This document shows positions 59,581 to 64,000 of a stretch of 64,000 nt of DNA, in pieces. Within the stretch, counting starts at the first letter, position 1. Each line of letters opens with the position of its first letter. The stretch spans positions 150,474-214,473 of the forward strand of contig JACRJQ010000007.1 in NCBI GenBank assembly GCA_016215405.1. Reading direction: 5' to 3'. The notes beneath the pieces are model-generated. The model was not told the origin of the DNA and searched no databases. It saw nothing but the letters and a program-made list of their open reading frames with translations. This DNA comes from Candidatus Tayloriibacteriota bacterium. Lineage in GTDB: Bacteria; Patescibacteria; Paceibacteria; UBA9973; UBA6065. The position numbers and the translations under genes were made by a program.

Positions 59581-60261
59581 ATGAAAGAACCGAGCATCAT
59601 CGTCCCTTTCCATAACGAAGAAGGGTGCGTGGCGTTCGTCATAGAGGAGATCCTTCGGGAATTCCCCGATGCTGAGATCGTGGCGATAGACGACGGCTCC
59701 ACCGATCGCACGAGGGAGATCCTCAAGAGGTTCGAGCGCGTGCGCCTCATCGCCTTCGAACAGCGGCTCGGCCAAAGCGCGGCTCTTTGGGCCGGCCTTC
59801 GAAAAGCGACTCGTGAGATATGCGTCCTTATGGATGGGGACGGAGAGAGCGATCCGAGGGACATACGCGCGCTCCTGAAGCTCCTCGATACGAACGACTT
59901 CGCATGCGGCTACCGTATCGGACGGCAAGACGGCGCGATGAAACGGATAGCCTCAGCGGCGGCGAACAGGCTTCGCAAAGCCGTCACGAAGGACTCCGCC
60001 AAAGATACGGGCGCGATGAAAGCGATACGAAGAATCCACGCGCCGCATCTCGTCCCCTTCGAAGGCATGCATCGGTTCGTGCCCGCCCTTTTACAGGGAG
60101 CAGGGCTCACATTGGGACAAGCGCCGGTCAGAGCGCGAAGACGCTACGCCGGAAAGTCGAAATACGGCATATGGGATAGAGCGAGAAGAGGGCTTTTAGA
60201 CCTTATGGGAGTAAAATGGATCATGTCGAGAAGGATCGACCCTAACAAAAGCGATGAATAG
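59581..60261 (+). CDS. Glycosyltransferase family 2, dolichyl-phosphate mannose synthase-like
   Basis: 226 aa. SIIVPFHNEEGCVAFVIEE, VAIDDGSTDRT (DDGS nucleotide-sugar site), QRLGQSAALWAGLRKAT and LMDGDGESDPRDI (DxD) match DPM1/undecaprenyl-phosphate glycosyltransferases. No C-terminal membrane helices. GAGAGGAAAT just before the ATG gives a clear ribosome site. It overlaps the next gene by 8 nt. Confidence 0.92.
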   Translation: MKEPSIIVPFHNEEGCVAFVIEEILREFPDAEIVAIDDGSTDRTREILKRFERVRLIAFEQRLGQSAALWAGLRKATREICVLMDGDGESDPRDIRALLKLLDTNDFACGYRIGRQDGAMKRIASAAANRLRKAVTKDSAKDTGAMKAIRRIHAPHLVPFEGMHRFVPALLQGAGLTLGQAPVRARRRYAGKSKYGIWDRARRGLLDLMGVKWIMSRRIDPNKSDE

Positions 60262-60553
60262 CGTCTTATTCGCAGTATCGGGGATACAGGTGACGATATG
60301 GACCGTGACAGGGCTCGCCGGCGCCGCGCTTTTCGCGTCTCGATGGGTCGTGCAGGTCTTTCATTCAAAGGCCTACGGAAGCTCTTCGATCCCTCCGCTT
60401 TTTTGGTATATGAGCGCGGCCGGAAGCGTCCTTCTCATCGCGTATTTCTCGTTCGGAGCGAGAGACCTCGTCGGAGTCGCCTCGAACGCGCTCCCCCTCC
60501 TCGTATCTTCGTACAACCTATATCTCGTATGCAAAGAAAGAGCAAAAAGATAG
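60254..60553 (+). CDS. LpxB N-terminal-domain-like (LAB_N) membrane protein
   Basis: 99 aa with three helices. TVTGLAGAALFASRWVVQVF, HSKAYGSSSIPPLFWYMS and AAGSVLLIAYF match the lipid-A-disaccharide synthase N-terminal domain, found as a stand-alone protein next to GT2 genes. It probably handles a lipid-linked sugar with the GT2 enzyme. It does not imply lipid A synthesis. Confidence 0.88.
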   Translation: MNSVLFAVSGIQVTIWTVTGLAGAALFASRWVVQVFHSKAYGSSSIPPLFWYMSAAGSVLLIAYFSFGARDLVGVASNALPLLVSSYNLYLVCKERAKR

Positions 60554-62127
60554 CGGCTGCGGTCCTCGCGTCTATAGCCATCGGAGCGATAGGTTACTTC
60601 GTCTCGAGGGAGAGCGCCCTCCTGTCGGAGACAGAGCGGGACGCGGCGCTGTCAGCGGAAGCAGTAAGTAGGGTGCGGTCGTTCCTCGACTACACCGTCT
60701 CCTCCATAGACCCTGAAACCAGCCTGTTTCCGCGCGACCGGGCGGGCGCCATCTGGGCGCCGCGCGATAACGCCGCTGATGACTATCCTTACGCAGTGAT
60801 AGCGGCGAAGCTCTTTGGAAAAGAGGATGACTTGCACGCGCTCGAACGCGTCCTCGAATCGGAGAGATCCGTCACCATTCGCGAAAACGGCCTTGTAGAC
60901 GATTACGATTTCGACAAAGGGCGATTCTTCCTGCCTCGCGACCCAGAGAGGTTACTGTTAAATAACGCCGAGTACGCCAAAGACGGACTCCTTCCTATAG
61001 TGGATGCCCTCGGAAAGGATTCGCCGTGGACCGAGCGCTTGATCTCGATCATCGATTCGATCTGGGATGCGAAACAGCTCTGGAGCTCCGAGACCTTGCC
61101 TTCATCGCGGCTCGAGACGAACGGCGATCTGCTTCAGGTCCTCTCACGCCTCTACTGGCTCACCGGCGACGAAGAATATCTCGAAAAAGCGAGAGGTATC
61201 GCGGACCATTATCTCCTCACGGAACCTTTGGTCGCGTCGGGAACCCCTCTCCAGCTCAGAGACCACGCGAACGAGGTCATAGTCGGCCTCTCCGAGCTCT
61301 ATTTCGCCTTCGACCATGCGGACAAAAACAAGACGGTTCTCTATCGAAAGCCTCTTCGCGACCTCTACGAAGCCGTGCTCGAGGAAGGTAGGACCGACGA
61401 GGGGCTCGTACTCTCATCGGCTGGAGGCGACGCTCTCACGGATAACTGGGGCTATATCATGAACGCCATACGAACAGTCGCGGATATCGAAGACGACGAA
61501 GGATATCGGGCCGAGACCGTCCGAACAGCAGAAGCCGTCGCGAGCCTCGGCGAACGCGTCTGGGAAGAAAGATATCCTTTCGATGGATACGCTGACACCA
61601 TCGAGAGCGCCATCATGACGCTCTCTTACTACCCAGCCCCACCCCTCTTCTCCTGGGTCGCCGAGAATATGGAAAGGCTCTGGAAACTCGAAGACAGCCT
61701 CGTCTCGAAGGGCCCCAACTATCTGTATGGGAATGTCGCTCGCACGAACATGCTGTATGCGCTCATGAAATCGAAAGGCTTCACCCTCGAGCCTTGGCCG
61801 GAGAACGGCGGATTGGCGGCGAAAAGCGGCGAAGACGGGATCGAGCTCTTCATATATCTGCCTCCAGGCTCTGAATGGAAAGGGATTCTCAAAGCTTCGC
61901 CTGCGCGCCATTCGACCATCTGGAGTATGCCGTCGAACTATCCTCGAATCAACGCGCTTTTGGAATGGTTCGTCCCGAATGCAGATGTCGAATACGCGCT
62001 CTCGAGTGGCCCCGCCTCCGAGCGATCAAAGGTGACGGGCGCCCGCCTGCTCGAGGGCGTCGCTCTCGAACTGAGCGAAAGCGGCGTTATAGAGATAGCG
62101 CCTGCGAGGCTCGGTCAGAATCGATAG
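60529..62127 (+). CDS. Membrane-anchored alpha/alpha-toroid protein, glycosidase-like
   Basis: 532 aa. A single N-terminal helix (about 8-22) and a large helical domain. NGDLLQVLSRLYWLTGDEEY, KARGIADHYLLTEP, LRDHANEVIVGLSELYFAF and TDNWGYIMNAIRTVADIED look like the paired helices of (alpha/alpha)6 glycoside hydrolases or epimerases. A small beta domain lies at the C-terminus. The catalytic residues cannot be named. It overlaps the LAB_N gene by 25 nt; the frame is open further upstream but that part is LAB_N in another frame. Confidence 0.7.
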   Translation: MQRKSKKIAAAVLASIAIGAIGYFVSRESALLSETERDAALSAEAVSRVRSFLDYTVSSIDPETSLFPRDRAGAIWAPRDNAADDYPYAVIAAKLFGKEDDLHALERVLESERSVTIRENGLVDDYDFDKGRFFLPRDPERLLLNNAEYAKDGLLPIVDALGKDSPWTERLISIIDSIWDAKQLWSSETLPSSRLETNGDLLQVLSRLYWLTGDEEYLEKARGIADHYLLTEPLVASGTPLQLRDHANEVIVGLSELYFAFDHADKNKTVLYRKPLRDLYEAVLEEGRTDEGLVLSSAGGDALTDNWGYIMNAIRTVADIEDDEGYRAETVRTAEAVASLGERVWEERYPFDGYADTIESAIMTLSYYPAPPLFSWVAENMERLWKLEDSLVSKGPNYLYGNVARTNMLYALMKSKGFTLEPWPENGGLAAKSGEDGIELFIYLPPGSEWKGILKASPARHSTIWSMPSNYPRINALLEWFVPNADVEYALSSGPASERSKVTGARLLEGVALELSESGVIEIAPARLGQNR

Positions 62128-63593
62128 AGCCAGATTTTAGAATCTTCGCTTTCACCGGAATCGTGATAGACGAGAGATATCCCCGGGTCCGACTCGAGAT
62201 ACGAGACGATCTGAGCCAGCCTGTATCGCGCCATCCCGTCGATGACGACGAAGCCGTGGCCTGTAGGGACGAGTTCGCGAAGCGAATCGACGCCATATAG
62301 TATAGGGGCTCCAGCATAGTAATCGACGCCGTTGGCGACCCCTTTGGATTCGTCTCCTTTCTTGCCTATGCTCATAAGGAGCCATCGCCCCGGCTCGCCC
62401 AGATACACCCGGTGGAGCTGCGCATAAGGAGATATGACGAGGTCGCCCTGTGCCCCAAGCTCTCGAATCTTGCGGAACGTTGATTTGAAATCAGGCTGTG
62501 GAGAACCGAATTCCAGACGATACTCAGACTTCGGGACGAAAGTGAGGCTCGAGAAAAAAATAGCGAGGACGGAGAGCGCGGATGCGAAGGAAGCCAAGAG
62601 ACGGTCTTTTAATATGAAAGTGAGCAGCTGGCGGGCGCCGTAGATCCCCAAGACCGCCATAAGTGGCAGGAATGGAATGAGATATCGATACTGCGTCGCT
62701 CCGCTCCCGATTGTCGCGACAATGAGAGACCCTGATACGAGAGCGAGGATCGCCGCCGTCGGCCTGCGCGCCTCCTTTAAGGCGAGACCGACCGCCGCGC
62801 CGCAAGAAGCGAGCACGGTGAAAGGCAGCATGTCCCCGAAGAGAAACGGCAAGAATCTCGCGGCGTAAGCAAACTCGCGAAGCCCTCCTTCACGGAAGAT
62901 CTCTACCGCGAAAAGGCCGAGAGCGACGGATATGGCGGTGTAACCCACAAGCGCCGCGAATCCGCCCTTACGATCGCCTCGCTGAGAGAAATGGCCCCAT
63001 AGGAGGAGCGCTGCATGGGCCGGAACAAAGGCGAACCCGACCGGATGAGAGAGCGCCCCGAGGACGATCGCTCCGAGGGAGGCCCATGCATGGGAAGGCT
63101 TCCTCGAGTCGAGATATTTCGCGAAGAGCCAGAGCGCCGATACGACGAAGAAGGAAACGAGGATGATCCCCCTGGCCTGCCGCGACCACGCGATCTCGAG
63201 GCTCGAGAACGACACGATAAAGGCCACCAAGAGAGACCCGAGGCGGTCCCTGAAAAGCCTCTGCGCGAGAGCGTATGAGACGAACACGAGAGCGCAGCCG
63301 AAAAGCGCGGCAGGGACGCGGGCCGACCAAGGAGAGAATGGGTCAAAAGCGAACACTTTCATCGAGAGCGCGACCAGATACGAAGAAAGGACGCTGTGCG
63401 AATAGACCGCGCCTGAAGGAAGCACAGGGACGCCCTCCTCGGCTATCGAAAGCGCGGCGTTTATCGTATAGCCCTCGTCGATCCAAAGAGACTGCTCGCC
63501 AAGGCTATAGAACCTTAAGGCTGTCGCGCTCAGAGCGAGCGCGAAAAGCGCTACGACCGCGACCTTTGCGCTGAAAAAAATCTTTTCTGTCAT
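62115..63593 (-). CDS. GT-C family membrane glycosyltransferase (PMT/ArnT-like)
   Basis: 492 aa with 10-12 helices. The first extracytoplasmic loop SLGEQSLWIDEGYTINAALS has the WxDE motif of polyprenyl-phosphate-dependent transferases, followed by RVPAALFGCALVFVSYALAQ and SRQARGIILVSFF. A soluble C-terminal domain (about 350-492) follows. It likely uses the lipid-linked sugar made by the neighbouring GT2 enzyme to glycosylate surface proteins or glycans. Convergent with the preceding gene, overlapping by 13 nt. Confidence 0.88.
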   Translation of the reverse strand: MTEKIFFSAKVAVVALFALALSATALRFYSLGEQSLWIDEGYTINAALSIAEEGVPVLPSGAVYSHSVLSSYLVALSMKVFAFDPFSPWSARVPAALFGCALVFVSYALAQRLFRDRLGSLLVAFIVSFSSLEIAWSRQARGIILVSFFVVSALWLFAKYLDSRKPSHAWASLGAIVLGALSHPVGFAFVPAHAALLLWGHFSQRGDRKGGFAALVGYTAISVALGLFAVEIFREGGLREFAYAARFLPFLFGDMLPFTVLASCGAAVGLALKEARRPTAAILALVSGSLIVATIGSGATQYRYLIPFLPLMAVLGIYGARQLLTFILKDRLLASFASALSVLAIFFSSLTFVPKSEYRLEFGSPQPDFKSTFRKIRELGAQGDLVISPYAQLHRVYLGEPGRWLLMSIGKKGDESKGVANGVDYYAGAPILYGVDSLRELVPTGHGFVVIDGMARYRLAQIVSYLESDPGISLVYHDSGESEDSKIWLYRF

Positions 63594-63634
63594 TCGTTTC
63601 CTGTAAACGCCTCAAGCCCTTACCCTACCCACCC

Positions 63635-64000
63635 CTACCAGCAGACCCACTCGCACGGCGGACAGGTGACGGTATAGGTATAGCCATCCCAATCATCCCA
63701 ACAATCTCCGCAATAATACTCCCATGTACAGTAGTAAGCCTCCTCGTAGTAATAGCCCTCGTCATAATACCAACCCTGGCCGTAATAGTAGCCTTGGTAA
63801 TATCCTTGGCCGTAATAATATCCCTCTCCGTAATAATATCCCTCGTAGTATGCTTGACCGTAATAATATCCCTCTCCGTAGTAGTAGCCCTGATAGTAAC
63901 CCTGGCCGTAATAGTAGCCTTGGGAGTAGTAGTAGCCCTGGTAATATCCTTGACCGTAGTAGTAGCCTTGGCCGTAGTAGTAGCCCTGATAGTAGCCTTG
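63635..64000 (-). CDS. C-terminal part of a tyrosine-rich repeat surface protein
   Basis: A minus-strand frame of 121 codons plus TAG enters from beyond the window. About 85 residues are near-perfect repeats of (Q/E)GYYYG and (Q/E)GYYQ. A Cys/Trp-rich end follows, with CTWEYYCGDCWDDWDGY and CPPCEWVCW. The composition suggests a self-associating, silk- or prion-like extracellular fibre segment, with the tail possibly a disulfide-linked cap or anchor. The end recalls the aromatic Cys-rich end of the TSP1 protein at 46652-48931. The N-terminus and signal peptide are not visible. Confidence 0.7.
   Translation of the reverse strand, partial: QGYYQGYYYGQGYYYGQGYYQGYYYSQGYYYGQGYYQGYYYGEGYYYGQAYYEGYYYGEGYYYGQGYYQGYYYGQGWYYDEGYYYEEAYYCTWEYYCGDCWDDWDGYTYTVTCPPCEWVCW

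Noticed and set aside
60298..60528. Upstream extension of the 532-residue toroid protein to 60298.
   Set aside because: It is an Arg-rich shadow of the GT2-downstream LAB_N gene; the ATG at 60529 is followed directly by a membrane anchor.
63700..64000. The repetitive right end treated as a CRISPR array or non-coding satellite.
   Set aside because: Units are short and of variable length without spacer structure, and the minus-strand frame stays open over 121 codons with a consistent repeated peptide.

Overview
The window reads as a chromosomal stretch of a Patescibacteria (Candidate Phyla Radiation) bacterium, most likely of the Parcubacteria/Paceibacteria group. The evidence is the gene repertoire: an rpsL-rpsG-fusA locus, type IV pilus and ComEC DNA-uptake genes, a DUF2914 protein, a SIMPL protein, a DUF6496 peptide, several small peptidoglycan-binding secreted proteins, and many short membrane proteins without close named relatives. 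Genes are densely packed and use the standard code; TGA is used as a stop. About twenty genes carry a TATAAT-like -10 box ending only 5-8 nt before the start codon, so leaderless transcription appears to be the rule. The DNA is GC-rich except for one AT-rich island at about 28.85-33.4 kb.

Layout. 0-5.5 kb: ribosomal and translation genes (fusA, rpsG, rpsL, rpmB) interleaved with a nucleotidyltransferase, an RsmC-like methyltransferase, a short-chain dehydrogenase and a site-2-type protease. 5.5-13.3 kb: a Nudix protein, a split ComEC (channel and metallo-beta-lactamase proteins encoded separately), an ATP-grasp ligase, superoxide dismutase, an RNase H with a C-terminal hybrid-binding domain, RecJ and a HIT protein. 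13.3-17.1 kb: glmS, pgk, tpiA. 17.2-24.8 kb: a type IV pilus locus (PilX-, PilW-, PilV- and GspH-like pseudopilins, PilC, PilM, PilN, PilO); the motor PilB lies apart at 43.4-45.1 kb. 24.8-28.8 kb: two tRNA-Arg genes and small membrane or peptidoglycan-binding proteins. 28.9-33.8 kb: an AT-rich defence island (SIR2, KAP NTPase, an odd tRNA-like gene, RloB, RloA) followed by the remnant of a recombinase whose last codons form a 15-bp copy of the tRNA-His 3' end. 33.9-35 kb: tRNA-His, tRNA-Leu, rplS, tRNA-Val. 35-46.6 kb: membrane and secreted proteins, queA, folD, pilB, DsbA-like.

46.6-59.6 kb is the most unusual part. It holds a cysteine-rich thrombospondin-repeat surface protein and then a cluster of six paralogous exported proteins. 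All six keep the same five histidines (HxxxH, H, HxxxH) plus cysteines, and two of them carry an N-terminal cupredoxin domain. The cluster also contains free-standing cupredoxin-like proteins and is flanked by two membrane-anchored CPFC thiol oxidoreductases. I recognise no named family for the five-histidine domain and propose an extracytoplasmic metal- (copper-?) or heme-handling system.

59.6-64 kb: envelope polysaccharide genes (GT2, LpxB-N-like membrane protein, an anchored glycosidase-like protein, a GT-C transferase), then the C-terminal end of a tyrosine-rich repeat protein that runs off the window.

A recurring structural theme is terminators that are long near-perfect palindromes. 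After four tRNA genes the distal arm is an inverted copy of the tRNA's own 3' end.
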